A DNA stretch of 64,000 nucleotides from Halopenitus malekzadehii (GCF_900108505.1 NZ_FNWU01000001.1:620001-684000), one strand, 5' to 3'. Positions 8,720 through 18,217 are shown, counted from the stretch's first letter. Notes: generated from the sequence alone by a model not told the origin. Translations and numbers: made by a program.

Positions 8720-9919
8720 GTGACAGTCACGCTACCAGGACCGACGATCGGGATCGTCGGCGGCGGACAGCTCGGGCGGATGATCGGCGAGGCCGTCGCC
8801 CGCCGCGGGATCGAGGTCGTCGTACTCGACCCGACGCCGGAGTGTCCCGCGGCGCCGGTGGTCTCCGAGCAGATCGTCGGTGCCTTCGACGACGAGGCGG
8901 CGATCCGGGAGCTCGCCGATCGGGCGGACGTGCTCACCTACGAGATCGAGCTGGCCGACCCGGACGTGCTCGAGACGGTTGCGGCGGAGCACGACCTGCC
9001 GGTCCATCCCGATCCCGACACCCTTCGGACGATCCAGGACAAACTCGTCCAGAAGTCGGCGCTGGCGGACGCCGGGATCCCGGTCCCGCCGTTCGAGGCG
9101 GTCTCCTCGGCGGCCGACCTGGAGTCCGCGCTCGACCGGTTCGGTGAGGTGATGCTCAAGGCCCGCACGGGCGGGTACGACGGGCGCGGGAACCGCCCCG
9201 TGACGGAGGTCGGAGCGATCGATGCGGCGCTCGAGGAACTCGGCACGAACGCGATGGCGGAGGCGTTCGTTCCCTTCGAACGCGAACTCTCGGTCATCGG
9301 CGTCGTGGGCGCCGACGACGTTCGGACCTACCCGGTGACGGAGACGATCCACCGCGAGGAGATCCTTCGGGAGAGCGTGACGCCGGCACGGACCGACGAC
9401 GGCGTCATCGATCGGGCGGAGACGGTCGCTCACGACGTGCTCGAGTTCCTGGACGGGCGCGGCGTCTACGGCATCGAACTCTTCGAGACGCCGGACGGGG
9501 AGATCCTCGTCAACGAGATCGCGCCGCGGCCGCACAACTCCGGCCACTGGACGATCGAGGGCGCGCGAACGTCCCAGTTCGAGAACCACGCCCGCGCGGT
9601 TCTCGGCTGGCCGCTCGGACCGACGGACCTACGCGAGCCGACGGTCACCGCGAACGTCCTCGGTGACGTCGACGGAACGGGGCCGGCACGGCTTCGCGGC
9701 GTCGACACGGTCCTCGAGGCGCCGGACGTCGACCTTCACTGGTACGGCAAGGACGACGTCCGCCCGCTCCGGAAGATGGGTCATCTGACCGTGACGGGCG
9801 TTCCGGGATCACGCGTCGACGCCGACGCGATCTCAGCTCGCTCGGAGCGACTGGATCGCGCACGCGACCTCCGTAACGCTGTGACGTTCGCATCCGTCGA
9901 CACACCTGATACCGAGTGA
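8720..9919 (+). CDS. purK: 5-(carboxyamino)imidazole ribonucleotide synthase (ATP-grasp)
   Basis: 399 aa from the GTG at 8720 (protein MTVTLPGPTIGIVGGGQLGRM). In-frame starts at 8681 (GTG) and 8693 (ATG) would add basic residues not seen in the family and would overlap the TATA-like box, so 8720 is preferred. The Rossmann-like GIVGGGQLGRM, the ATP-grasp segment KARTGGYDGRGNRPV and the metal-binding NEIAPRPHNSGHWTIEG are all intact. PurK carboxylates AIR with bicarbonate and ATP to N5-CAIR, the substrate of PurE, which follows 76 bp downstream on the same strand; the two are probably co-transcribed. Confidence 0.93.
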   Translation: MTVTLPGPTIGIVGGGQLGRMIGEAVARRGIEVVVLDPTPECPAAPVVSEQIVGAFDDEAAIRELADRADVLTYEIELADPDVLETVAAEHDLPVHPDPDTLRTIQDKLVQKSALADAGIPVPPFEAVSSAADLESALDRFGEVMLKARTGGYDGRGNRPVTEVGAIDAALEELGTNAMAEAFVPFERELSVIGVVGADDVRTYPVTETIHREEILRESVTPARTDDGVIDRAETVAHDVLEFLDGRGVYGIELFETPDGEILVNEIAPRPHNSGHWTIEGARTSQFENHARAVLGWPLGPTDLREPTVTANVLGDVDGTGPARLRGVDTVLEAPDVDLHWYGKDDVRPLRKMGHLTVTGVPGSRVDADAISARSERLDRARDLRNAVTFASVDTPDTE

Positions 9920-9995
9920 TCGACGACACCCGATACCGAGTGACCGACCGCGAACACCAACCGACCGCGAAACCGATCGACGCCGACCCGACACA

Positions 9996-10610
9996 ATGAC
10001 GACCCCACAGGACCTCATCGACCGACTCGAGACGGAGGCTGCACAGGACGCCGACCCGGAGACGACCCCGGACGTCGGCATTATCATGGGATCGGATTCG
10101 GATCTGCCCACGATGGAGGGGGCCTACGAGGCTCTCAACACCCTCGGGTTCGCCGAACAGACCGACTTCTCGGACCCGCCGTCGAGCCGCTTCACCTACG
10201 AATCGTACGTCGTTTCGGCCCACCGGACGCCGGAGCTAATGTATGCGTACGGGGAGACCGCCCGTGATCGGGACCTCGACGTCATCATCGCGGGTGCCGG
10301 CGGCAAGTCCGCCGACCTGCCGAACATGACCGCCTCGATAGCCTACCCGATCCCCGTGATCGGCGTGCCCATCCAGGAGAAGTCTGTCGACTCGGTCATC
10401 GGGATGCCGACCGGCGCGCCGATCGTCGCCGTCGACGCCGGCAAATCGTTCAACGCGGCTCTCTCGGCCGCACAGGTGCTCGCACGTGAGCACGACGCCA
10501 TCGAGGATCGGCTCATCGAGTACCACGAGGATCTCACTACCGACGTCGCGGACGTCTCGATGGCTCTCCACGACCTCGGGATCGACGGCTTCCGCGATCG
10601 GGACGCCTGA
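9996..10610 (+). CDS. purE: N5-CAIR mutase (class I PurE)
   Basis: 204 aa. The flavodoxin-like PurE core shows GIIMGSDSDLPTM with the substrate-binding Ser-Asp, then YVVSAHRTPELM with the catalytic histidine, then IAGAGGKSADLPNMTA and IGVPI. It rearranges N5-CAIR to CAIR in de novo purine synthesis and works directly after PurK. The N-terminal extension of about 25 acidic residues and a spacer SDPPSSRF after the first helix are longer than in bacterial PurE (about 165 aa) but leave all motifs intact. Short tandem copies of ACCGAGTGA-type sequence lie in the purK-purE gap. Confidence 0.95.
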   Translation: MTTPQDLIDRLETEAAQDADPETTPDVGIIMGSDSDLPTMEGAYEALNTLGFAEQTDFSDPPSSRFTYESYVVSAHRTPELMYAYGETARDRDLDVIIAGAGGKSADLPNMTASIAYPIPVIGVPIQEKSVDSVIGMPTGAPIVAVDAGKSFNAALSAAQVLAREHDAIEDRLIEYHEDLTTDVADVSMALHDLGIDGFRDRDA

Positions 10611-10750
10611 CCGCTCCGGAGATCAGGACGTCCGACCGTTCCGGCGATCGAGTGCGGATCGATCAAGGGGTGGACGACGATCGAACGGGCGACGATCGAA
10701 CACGCCAGCCCGTGAACCTGCGTCTCACACCCGCGCGTACGAGAATCAAC

Positions 10751-10758
10751 GCTTATGT
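10751..10758 (+). promoter_or_regulatory. Probable TATA box of the nuo operon
   Basis: GCTTATGT lies 39-46 nt before the nuoA ATG and is the only TATA-like stretch in the 186-bp gap after purE. It would give a short leader of roughly 10-15 nt. Otherwise the gap contains only a repeated GACGATCGAAC at about 10676 and 10690. Confidence 0.4.
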
Positions 10759-10796
10759 AGGGTCCAACCAAACCCACGCACGTTACGGAGACCTGT

Positions 10797-11213
10797 ATGA
10801 GTGATTGGATAGCTATCGGCGCATTGGCGGTTGTCGGGATCGGCATCCCGCTGGGGATGATGGGGGTCTCGGCGTTGCTCCGTCCAAGCGTGCCGGAACA
10901 AGGCAAACGAACCATCTACGAGTCCGGGGAGGTACCGACCGGCAGCGCGCACATCCGGTTCAACATCCAGTACTATATGGTCGCGCTGTTGTTCCTCGTG
11001 TTCGACATCGAGACGGTCCTGCTGTTCCCGTGGGTCGTCATCTATCGTCCCGCGCTCGAGGCGGGGATCCCGATGGCACGGCTGCTGGCACCGATGTTGG
11101 CATTCGTCGGCATCCTTACCGTCGGACTCGTGTGGGCGTGGCGCAACGGCGCGGTCGAATGGATGCGCAGTCCCCGTGCAACGCGCCGAAAGACGAAACG
11201 TAACCAACCATGA
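10797..11213 (+). CDS. nuoA: Complex I subunit NuoA
   Basis: 138 aa with three membrane helices: residues 4-26, about 60-82 and about 95-118. The conserved loop after helix 1 (YESGEVPTGSAHIRFNIQYYMVALLFLVFDIETVLLFPW) carries the family signature around FDIETV. NuoA sits at the junction between the membrane arm and the quinone-binding peripheral arm. It is the first gene of an eleven-gene operon and overlaps nuoB by 4 bp. Confidence 0.95.
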   Translation: MSDWIAIGALAVVGIGIPLGMMGVSALLRPSVPEQGKRTIYESGEVPTGSAHIRFNIQYYMVALLFLVFDIETVLLFPWVVIYRPALEAGIPMARLLAPMLAFVGILTVGLVWAWRNGAVEWMRSPRATRRKTKRNQP

Positions 11214-11911
11214 GCAGCGATCAACCATTTATCACGGACGATTCCGCGGTGGTGACAGAGACCCGCGACGCTCGGATGGGCGAGGGCCGCGGCGACCGAT
11301 TCAACTCGCGGCTTCGGGAGGCGTTCGGCTCCTCGCCGTTCATCCTCACGAAGTTCGACAAGTTCCTCAACTGGGCCCGTGGGTCATCGATGTTCATGCT
11401 GCAGTTCGGGATCGCCTGCTGCAGCATCGAGATGATGCACACCTACGCGGTCAAACACGACCTGGACCGGTTCGGGTCCGGCGTCCCCCGCGCGTCGCCG
11501 CGGCAGGCGGACGTGATGATCGTCCCTGGGACGATCGTCTCCAAGTTCGCCCCGCGAATGAAGCGCGTCTACGACCAGATGCCCGAGCCGAAGTTCGTCG
11601 TTGGGATGGGCTCGTGTACCATCTCCGGCGGCCCGTTCCAGGAGGGCTACAACGTGATCAAGGGTGCCGAGGAGGTCATCCCGGTCGACATCCACGTCCC
11701 GGGTTGTCCCCCGCGTCCGGAGGCGCTCGTCTACGGCGTCGCCAAGCTCCAGGAGCGTATCGCCAACGGCGAGGCAAGCCCGGTCACGGTCAAACCCTAC
11801 GAGCTCGAGCAGTTCTCCGACCTCGAACAGGACGAGCTCGTCGAGCATCTGACCGACCAGATCGACGAGGACGACCTCGTGATGCGATACAACTTCGCTG
11901 ATTCGCCATGA
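11210..11911 (+). CDS. nuoB: Complex I subunit NuoB (N2 iron-sulfur cluster subunit)
   Basis: 233 aa. The N2 cluster ligands are visible: the adjacent cysteines in FGIACCSIEMM, then the cysteine in VGMGSCTISGGPF and the one in HVPGCPPRPEAL, as required for the last Fe-S cluster before quinone. The N-terminal 45 residues are a hydrophilic haloarchaeal extension and the C-terminal 35 an acidic tail. The ATG overlaps the nuoA stop and the stop overlaps the nuoCD start, so translation is probably coupled. Confidence 0.96.
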   Translation: MSSDQPFITDDSAVVTETRDARMGEGRGDRFNSRLREAFGSSPFILTKFDKFLNWARGSSMFMLQFGIACCSIEMMHTYAVKHDLDRFGSGVPRASPRQADVMIVPGTIVSKFAPRMKRVYDQMPEPKFVVGMGSCTISGGPFQEGYNVIKGAEEVIPVDIHVPGCPPRPEALVYGVAKLQERIANGEASPVTVKPYELEQFSDLEQDELVEHLTDQIDEDDLVMRYNFADSP

Positions 11912-13590
11912 GCTTACAGAACCCCGACGGGGACCTCGATCCGGCCGACGAGGCGTCGGTCGTCGCCCAACGAGACCCCGACGAACTCGCCGAACTCCTG
12001 GGCGATGCGGTCATCGGCCGCGAGGAGCACCTCAACGCACCCGGCTTCGTGATCCGCCCCGATGCGGTCCAGGACGTCCTCTCGACGCTCAAGGAGGCGG
12101 CCGGCTACGACCACCTCTCGGTCGTCACCGCCCAGGAGTACGAGAACCGCTATGAGTCGATCTACCACCTGAAGAAGTTCGCCGACCCGACCCAGGAGGT
12201 CAGCGTCGTCGTGCCCGCGGACAAGGAGGACCCGGTTTCACAGTCCGCCGAACCGGTCTTCCGGACCGCCGACTGGCACGAGCGAGAGGCGTATGACCTC
12301 GTCGGGATCGAGTACGACGACCACCCGGACCTGCGACGCATCCTCCTGCCGGAGACCTGGCAGGGGCATCCGATGTCGATGGACTACGACAAGGACCAGC
12401 CGCAGGTCGTTTCGCTGCGTGAACACGCCAACCCGCTGCAGGCGGACCACCGGGAGGACGAGTCGGACACGATGTTCATCAACATCGGTCCTCACCACCC
12501 GGCGACCCACGGCGTGTTGCACCTCAAGACGACCCTCGACGGCGAGCAGGTCGCCGATGTCGAATCCGACATCGGCTACCTCCACCGCTCGGAGGAGCAG
12601 ATGGCCCAAAGTGGCACCTACCGGCACCAGATTATGCCGTACCCGGACCGCTGGGACTACATCTCGGCTGGGCTGTTGAACGAGTGGGCCTACGCCCGAG
12701 CCGCCGAGGACCTCGCGGACATCGACGTGCCGGAGTACGCGCAGGTCATCCGGACGATGGGTGCCGAGCTGTGCCGGATCGCCGCGCATATGCTCGCGGT
12801 CGCCACGTTCGCGTTGGACATCAACGGCGACTTCACCGCGACGTTTATGTACGCGATCAACGATCGCGAGCAGGCGCAAAGCATCCTCGAGGACCTGACC
12901 GGTCAGCGGATGATGTTCAACTACTTCCGGCTCGGCGGCGTCGTCTGGGATCTCCCCGAGCCCCGCGAGGAGTTCTTCGAGAAGACGCGCGCCTTCCTCG
13001 ATCAGCTTCCCGGGTCCGTCGAGGAGTACCACGACCTGTTGACCGCCAACGAGATCCTCCAGATGCGAACGATCGACACGGGGATCCTCCCGCCGGAGGT
13101 CGCGAAGGACTACGGCGCGACCGGTCCGGTCGTGCGTGGCTCCGGCGTCGATTACGACCTGCGCCGCGACGATCCCTATGGCTACTACGACGAGCTCGAC
13201 TGGGACGTCATCACCGAGGACGGCTGTGACAACTACAGCCGGCTGCTCGTGCGGCTCCAGGAGGTCGAGGAGTCCGCGAAGATCATCGAACAGTGCATCG
13301 ACCTGCTCGAGGACTGGCCCGAGGAGGACCGCACCATCCAGTCGAACGTGCCGCGCACGCTCAAACCCGAGGACGACACGGAGATCTACCGCGCCGTCGA
13401 AGGGGCGAAAGGCGAACTCGGGGTCTACATCCGGGCCGATGGAACCGACAAGCCCGCCCGGTTCAAGATCCGGTCGCCGTGCTTCTCGAACCTCCAGACG
13501 CTGCCCGAGATGGCCAACGGGGAGTACGTCCCCGACATGGTCGCCGCGCTCGGCAGCCTCGACATCGTGCTCGGGGAGGTGGACCGCTGA
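11908..13590 (+). CDS. nuoCD: Fused complex I subunits NuoC and NuoD
   Basis: 560 aa. Residues about 60-185 are the 30-kDa NuoC domain, ending in the signature WHEREAYDLVGIEYDDHPDLRRILLPE. Residues about 195-560 are the 49-kDa NuoD domain, beginning NIGPHHPATHGVLHL (quinone-site histidines) and containing GYLHRSEEQMAQ and MRTIDTGILPPE. The two subunits are separate in most bacteria but fused in E. coli and in haloarchaea. Together they form the quinone pocket with NuoB. It overlaps nuoB by 4 bp and its stop shares one base with the nuoH start. Confidence 0.96.
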   Translation: MSLQNPDGDLDPADEASVVAQRDPDELAELLGDAVIGREEHLNAPGFVIRPDAVQDVLSTLKEAAGYDHLSVVTAQEYENRYESIYHLKKFADPTQEVSVVVPADKEDPVSQSAEPVFRTADWHEREAYDLVGIEYDDHPDLRRILLPETWQGHPMSMDYDKDQPQVVSLREHANPLQADHREDESDTMFINIGPHHPATHGVLHLKTTLDGEQVADVESDIGYLHRSEEQMAQSGTYRHQIMPYPDRWDYISAGLLNEWAYARAAEDLADIDVPEYAQVIRTMGAELCRIAAHMLAVATFALDINGDFTATFMYAINDREQAQSILEDLTGQRMMFNYFRLGGVVWDLPEPREEFFEKTRAFLDQLPGSVEEYHDLLTANEILQMRTIDTGILPPEVAKDYGATGPVVRGSGVDYDLRRDDPYGYYDELDWDVITEDGCDNYSRLLVRLQEVEESAKIIEQCIDLLEDWPEEDRTIQSNVPRTLKPEDDTEIYRAVEGAKGELGVYIRADGTDKPARFKIRSPCFSNLQTLPEMANGEYVPDMVAALGSLDIVLGEVDR

Positions 13591-14684
13591 TGGCGGCCGG
13601 TTCCCTCCTCGACGTGGCCCCTGCACAACTGTTCCCCGAACAGGTGACGAACGCGCTCGGCCTCCCCGGCGTCATCGGCGAGGCCGTCGGCGCGCTCATC
13701 GCGGCCTTCCTTGTCGGGAACATTATGCTCGCGTTCACCGGCGTCGCCGGTCCGTGGGCGAAACGGAAGATCACCGCCGCGTTCACCGACCGGATCGCGG
13801 TCGACCGCATCGGCCCGTTCGGGCTGCTCATCATCCCGGCGGCGGCGGTACAGCTGCTTGCCAAGGAGCTCATCATCCCTGAGGGCGCGGACCGACCGTC
13901 CTACGACCTCGCGCCGCTCGTTCTCCCGGCATCAGCGATGCTCGGGTTTTCCGTGATCCCGATGGGACAGCTCGGGCCCCTCAACCTGCAGCTTGCGGAC
14001 CCCGAAGTCGGCTTCGCGTTGACGTTCGCGTTCGCGTCGATCGCCTCCATCTCGCTGGTGATGGCCGGCTACGCGTCGAACAACAAGTACTCGCTGCTCG
14101 GCGGCCTTCGCGCCGTCGCCCAGAACCTCGCGTACGAGATTCCGCTCATCGTGACTGCGATGTCGGTCGTGATCTTCACCGGTAGCCTCCGGACGAGCGA
14201 GATCGTCGCCGCCCAGCAGCAGGCACTGTTCACGGTGGCCGGCGTTACGGTTCCGTCGTGGTTCGCCATCGTGAACCCCTTCGCATTCGGGCTGTTCGTC
14301 GTGGCCAACCTGGCGGAGATCGGTCGCAATCCCTTCGACATTCCGGAGGCCCCGACCGAGATCGTCGCCGGGTACCAGACCGAGTACTCCTCGTCGTACT
14401 TCGTGTTGTTCTACCTCGGAGAGTTCCTCCACATCTTCCTCGGCGGCGCGATCCTGACTCTCGCCTTCCTCGGCGGCGCCTCGGGCCCCGGACCCGCAAG
14501 CATCGGGTTCGTCTGGTTCGTGGTGAAGGTCTGGGCGTTCTTCCTGTTCACCCAGTGGTGCCGCTCGGCGCTGCCGCGGGTCCGTATCGACCAGCTGATC
14601 GAGATCGGCTGGAAGGGAATGCTGGTGTTGTCGTTCGCGAACCTGATCCTCACGGCGGTGCTCGTGGGGGTGATCGCCTCATGA
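13590..14684 (+). CDS. nuoH: Complex I subunit NuoH
   Basis: 364 aa from the ATG at 13590, which overlaps the nuoCD TGA by one base; longer in-frame starts run antisense through nuoCD and are rejected. Eight hydrophobic segments, with the family motifs MGQLGPLNLQ, ASIASISLVMAGYASNNKYSLLGGLRAVAQNLAYEIPL (split here for description) and the loop NPFDIPEAPTEIVAGYQTEYS, whose acidic residues face the quinone channel. NuoH anchors the peripheral arm in the membrane. It is followed by nuoI with a 4-bp overlap. Confidence 0.95.
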   Translation: MAAGSLLDVAPAQLFPEQVTNALGLPGVIGEAVGALIAAFLVGNIMLAFTGVAGPWAKRKITAAFTDRIAVDRIGPFGLLIIPAAAVQLLAKELIIPEGADRPSYDLAPLVLPASAMLGFSVIPMGQLGPLNLQLADPEVGFALTFAFASIASISLVMAGYASNNKYSLLGGLRAVAQNLAYEIPLIVTAMSVVIFTGSLRTSEIVAAQQQALFTVAGVTVPSWFAIVNPFAFGLFVVANLAEIGRNPFDIPEAPTEIVAGYQTEYSSSYFVLFYLGEFLHIFLGGAILTLAFLGGASGPGPASIGFVWFVVKVWAFFLFTQWCRSALPRVRIDQLIEIGWKGMLVLSFANLILTAVLVGVIAS

Positions 14685-15142
14685 TCGGATTGTTAAAATC
14701 GATGGCGACCACGATGAAACACGCGCTCGACGGGACGACGTTCACGGTGGAGTATCCGGACGTCGCCCCCGACGTGAGCCCGCGGTTCCGTGGCGTCCAC
14801 AAGTTCAGTCAGGAGCGGTGTATCTGGTGTCGACAGTGCGAAAACGTCTGTCCGAACGACACGATCCAGATCGTCCAGGACGACCAGCGCAACGGCGAAG
14901 AGTACAACCTCCACATCGGCCAGTGCATCTACTGCCGACTGTGTGAGGAGGTCTGTCCCGTCGACGCGATCCTGTTGACCCAGAACTTCGAGTTCACCGC
15001 GGACACGAAGGACGACTTCGTGTACAACAAAGAACAGCTCAAGAACGTCCCGTGGTACAAGGGGATCGACCCGCTCAACTCCCGGAATCCCGACCGTGGT
15101 GCATGGGTCGGAGAGGGAGACGGGGAGGTCGATTACCAGTAG
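14681..15142 (+). CDS. nuoI: Complex I subunit NuoI (two 4Fe-4S ferredoxin)
   Basis: 153 aa from the ATG at 14681 (overlap ATGA with the nuoH stop). Two complete 4Fe-4S motifs are seen, CIWCRQCENVCP and CIYCRLCEEVCP, which hold clusters N6a and N6b. In complexes lacking NuoEFG, as here, NuoI is the expected electron entry point for the unknown donor. The 64-bp gap to the next gene contains TAGGAGTCA before the nuoJ1 ATG, one of the few ribosome-site-like sequences in the operon. Confidence 0.96.
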   Translation: MIGLLKSMATTMKHALDGTTFTVEYPDVAPDVSPRFRGVHKFSQERCIWCRQCENVCPNDTIQIVQDDQRNGEEYNLHIGQCIYCRLCEEVCPVDAILLTQNFEFTADTKDDFVYNKEQLKNVPWYKGIDPLNSRNPDRGAWVGEGDGEVDYQ

Positions 15143-15206
15143 CCGCGGAGCGACGGCGGAGTCGCTCTCGAAATCTACAAAAGGTATCTCATAGGAGTCA
15201 CACACA

Positions 15207-15470
15207 ATGGTCCTTGACACCATCGCGTTCGCGCTGTTCGCCCTGGTTACGTTGGCGTGCAGCCTGGGCGTCGTCCTCGCACGGGACGTCTTTCACGCGT
15301 CCCTGCTTTTGGGCGCCGCCCTGTTGAGCGTCGCGGTGCATTACGTGATGTTGCAGGCGGAGTTCATCGCTGCGATGCAGGTCCTCGTCTACGTCGGCGG
15401 GGTCCTCATCCTCATCACGTTCGCCGTGATGCTCACGCGTACCGACGACCCGGAGGTGAGTAGCGTATGA
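15207..15470 (+). CDS. nuoJ1: Complex I subunit NuoJ, N-terminal half
   Basis: 87 aa with three membrane helices. It contains the highly conserved NuoJ segment with AALLSVAVHYVML and LVYVGGVLILITFAVML, corresponding to the first half of bacterial NuoJ. The chain ends after the third helix and the rest of NuoJ is encoded by the next gene, which overlaps it by 4 bp. It is the only member of the operon, with nuoK, preceded by a visible gap, so a secondary promoter (TCTACAAAAGG near 15171-15181) is possible. Confidence 0.88.
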   Translation: MVLDTIAFALFALVTLACSLGVVLARDVFHASLLLGAALLSVAVHYVMLQAEFIAAMQVLVYVGGVLILITFAVMLTRTDDPEVSSV

Positions 15471-15859
15471 GTGATAACCCGGACACACGCGAACGTGGCG
15501 GGCCCGACGAGTACGACGTTGCAGACCGGGGGCTCGTCCCCGGCCTGGCGTCGCTGCTGTTGTTCGGCGTCCTCGCCGTGACGATCCTGAACGCCGACTT
15601 CGGCACACCCGCCGGTCTGGAGGCCGGCGACTACGGGATCACCCACGGCATCGGATTCGCACTCTTCAACATCGACCTCGGGGCGTTTGCGGGGTCGACC
15701 GAGGGATTCCTCGCGGCCTTCTTCATCGTCGCGATCACCCTCGATGTCGCGATCGACGGCGCGTTGTACCTCGCGAAGCGCGAGTCCGACGGCTCGATCG
15801 TCTCGGCCGTCGGCGGCGCGTTCTCCCGCGGCCGCAAGGCCGGGGAGGGAGGTGACTGA
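15467..15859 (+). CDS. nuoJ2: Complex I NuoJ, C-terminal-half-like subunit
   Basis: 130 aa with two membrane helices (about residues 27-45 and 80-98) around a loop ending THGIGFALFNIDLGAF. The position between nuoJ1 and nuoK and the 4-bp overlap with nuoJ1 indicate it supplies the C-terminal part of NuoJ, which is split into two genes in haloarchaea. Sequence similarity to bacterial NuoJ is weak by eye, so the identity rests mainly on context. The hydrophilic N-terminus (NPDTRERGGPDEYD) is cytoplasmic-looking. Confidence 0.75.
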   Translation: MSDNPDTRERGGPDEYDVADRGLVPGLASLLLFGVLAVTILNADFGTPAGLEAGDYGITHGIGFALFNIDLGAFAGSTEGFLAAFFIVAITLDVAIDGALYLAKRESDGSIVSAVGGAFSRGRKAGEGGD

Positions 15860-15861
15860 CC

Positions 15862-16164
15862 GTGGTCGCCCCCGAATACTACCTGCTGTTGGCCGCTGCC
15901 GTGTTCTGTATCGGCCTGTTCGGCGTCCTTACCCGCCGGAACGCCCTGTACTTCCTGATGAGCGTCGAGTTAATGCTGAACGCGGCAAACATCAACTTCG
16001 TCGCGTTCTCCTCGTACTACGGCGACCTCACGGGACAGGTGTTCGCGCTGTTCGTGATCGCGCTCGCGGCCGCGGAGGTCGCGATCGGGATCGGCATCAT
16101 CCTGGTGTTGTACCGCAACTTCGGCGTGACCGACGTCACTGTTCCGCGGGAGATGAGGTGGTAA
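15862..16164 (+). CDS. nuoK: Complex I subunit NuoK
   Basis: 100 aa starting at GTG 15862, two bases after the nuoJ2 stop. Three membrane helices, with the NuoK glutamates visible in SVELMLNAANIN (helix 2) and in AAAEVAIGIGI (helix 3). These glutamates belong to the proton channel that links the quinone site to the antiporter-like subunits. Length equals the family norm. nuoL follows after one base. Confidence 0.94.
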   Translation: MVAPEYYLLLAAAVFCIGLFGVLTRRNALYFLMSVELMLNAANINFVAFSSYYGDLTGQVFALFVIALAAAEVAIGIGIILVLYRNFGVTDVTVPREMRW

Positions 16165-16165
16165 G

Positions 16166-18217
16166 ATGGTAGATGCCTTCGCCTACGTTCCAGCGATCGT
16201 CGTATTGCCGTTCGTCTCGTTCCTGGTCGCGCTCGCGTTCGGGAAGTATCTCCCCAAAGGCGGCGCATTCGGCGGGATCGCGGCGACGGCGGGGTCGTTC
16301 CTGCTGTCGCTGTGGGTGCTCGCCACCGTCGCCGGCGGCGGCCAGCACACCGAGACGCTGTACACCTGGGTCTCGACCGACGGGATCGCCGCCGGGATCG
16401 GGCCCCAGGAGATCGAACTCACCTTCGGCGTCCTGATCGACCCGCTGTCGGCGCTGATGCTCGTCATCGTGACGCTCATCGCCACCCTCGTCCACGTGTT
16501 CTCGCTCGGGTATATGAACGACGAGGGCGAGCGGGATCTCCCGCGCTACTACGCCGGACTCGGGCTGTTCACGGCGTCGATGCTCGGGTTCGTCGTCGCG
16601 GACAACCTGCTGATGGCGTTCATGTTCTTCGAGCTGGTCGGCCTCTGTTCGTACCTGCTCATCGGCTTCCACTTCCGGGAGCCGGGACCGCCGTCGGCGG
16701 CGAAGAAGGCGTTCCTGGTCACCAGGTTCGGTGACTACTTCTTCCTGATCGGCGTCGTTGCCGTGTTCGCGACGTTCGGAACCGCCTCATTCGTCGGATC
16801 GGAGTCGTTCCCCGTTCTCGCCGAGCACGCGCTCAACGGGGAGTTCGATGCGTGGACGCCGTTCGGGCTCGACGTCGGGACGTGGTTCACCGCCGTCGGT
16901 CTGCTCGTGCTGGGCGGCGCGATCGGCAAGTCCGCGCAGTTCCCGCTGCACACGTGGCTGCCCGACGCGATGGAGGGTCCGACGCCGGTCTCCGCGCTCA
17001 TCCACGCCGCGACGATGGTCGCTGCCGGCGTCTACCTCGTCGCTCGGATGTACGGCTTCTACGTGCTGACGCCGACGACGATGGCGATCATCGCGTTCGT
17101 CGGCGGCTTCACCGCGCTGTTCGCCGCGACGATGGGGCTCGTCAAGGAGGAGCTCAAGCAGGTGCTCGCGTACTCCACCATCTCCCAGTACGGGTATATG
17201 ATGCTCGCGCTGGGCGCTGGCGGGTACGTGGCCGCGGTCTTCCACCTGATGACCCACGCCTTCTTCAAGGCCCTGCTGTTCCTGGGCGCCGGCGCGGTCA
17301 TCATCGCGATGCACCACGAGGAGAACATGTGGGAGATGGGCGGCCTCAAGGAGAAGCTTCCCGTCACCTACTGGACGTTCGTCGCCGGCTCGCTCGCGCT
17401 CGCGGGGATCTTCCCGTTCGCCGGTTTCTGGTCGAAGGACGAGATCCTCTATGAGGCGCTGGTTCACGGCCTGAACGAGCCGCTGCTTCTGGGCGCGTGG
17501 GCGATGGGACTGCTCGCGGTCCCCGTCACCGCCTTCTACACGTTCCGGATGGTCTTCCTCACCTTCCACGGCGAACCGCGGACGGACACCGCGCGTGACC
17601 CGCACCCGATTCGATGGAACGTCAAGGGACCGCTCACGGTCCTCGGCGTGCTCGCGGTCGTCTCGGGCGCGGTCAACATGGTGCCGGTCCAGAAGGTGCT
17701 TGGTCTCGAGGGGATCGACTTCCTCCACTTGTGGCTCGACGGCCACTACGGCGGCTTCTCGGAGCTCACCTCCCACCACTACGCGGATCTGGGGCCCTAC
17801 AGCTCCGGATACATCGCCGGGGGAGAGATCCCGACCGTGCTGATCGGCGCGGGCGTCTCGCTCGCGCTGGCGCTGGGCGGGCTCGGACTCGCCTGGAAGC
17901 TTTACAACGTTCCGGAGCCGGCCGAGCACACAGCCGCCCTCGGCGGCATCAAGACCGTACTGTACAACAACTACTACCAGGACGAGCTGCAGGTCCGGAT
18001 CGCCCAGGTGACCGCCGGCGTCGCAAGCGTCGCGGACACGTTCGACCAGGGTGTCATCGACGGCGTCGTCAACGGCGTCTCCTCGGTGAGTCTGGTCTCC
18101 GGTGACCGGATCCGCCGCGTGCAGACCGGCGTCGTCACCCACTACGCCGCGCTGCTCACGCTCGGTGTGACCGGGCTGATTCTCGTCCTCGGCGTTCTCG
18201 GAGGGTGGTTCCTGTGA
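16166..18217 (+). CDS. nuoL: Complex I subunit NuoL (antiporter-like)
   Basis: 683 aa, about 15 membrane helices. The Mrp/complex I core motifs are present: MAFMFFELVGLCSYLLIGF with the essential glutamate, HTWLPDAMEGPTPVSALIHAATMV, and the lysine/histidine-rich EELKQVLAYSTISQYGYMM. The C-terminal part contains the amphipathic lateral-helix region after residue about 530 that spans the membrane arm. It is the most distal proton-pumping subunit. Its stop overlaps the GTG start of nuoM. Confidence 0.95.
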   Translation: MVDAFAYVPAIVVLPFVSFLVALAFGKYLPKGGAFGGIAATAGSFLLSLWVLATVAGGGQHTETLYTWVSTDGIAAGIGPQEIELTFGVLIDPLSALMLVIVTLIATLVHVFSLGYMNDEGERDLPRYYAGLGLFTASMLGFVVADNLLMAFMFFELVGLCSYLLIGFHFREPGPPSAAKKAFLVTRFGDYFFLIGVVAVFATFGTASFVGSESFPVLAEHALNGEFDAWTPFGLDVGTWFTAVGLLVLGGAIGKSAQFPLHTWLPDAMEGPTPVSALIHAATMVAAGVYLVARMYGFYVLTPTTMAIIAFVGGFTALFAATMGLVKEELKQVLAYSTISQYGYMMLALGAGGYVAAVFHLMTHAFFKALLFLGAGAVIIAMHHEENMWEMGGLKEKLPVTYWTFVAGSLALAGIFPFAGFWSKDEILYEALVHGLNEPLLLGAWAMGLLAVPVTAFYTFRMVFLTFHGEPRTDTARDPHPIRWNVKGPLTVLGVLAVVSGAVNMVPVQKVLGLEGIDFLHLWLDGHYGGFSELTSHHYADLGPYSSGYIAGGEIPTVLIGAGVSLALALGGLGLAWKLYNVPEPAEHTAALGGIKTVLYNNYYQDELQVRIAQVTAGVASVADTFDQGVIDGVVNGVSSVSLVSGDRIRRVQTGVVTHYAALLTLGVTGLILVLGVLGGWFL

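Noticed and set aside
16787-18142. Open frames antisense to nuoL, and similar ones across all nuo genes
   Set aside because: Shadow translations rich in Arg/Glu/Val, no motifs, and they oppose highly conserved subunits.
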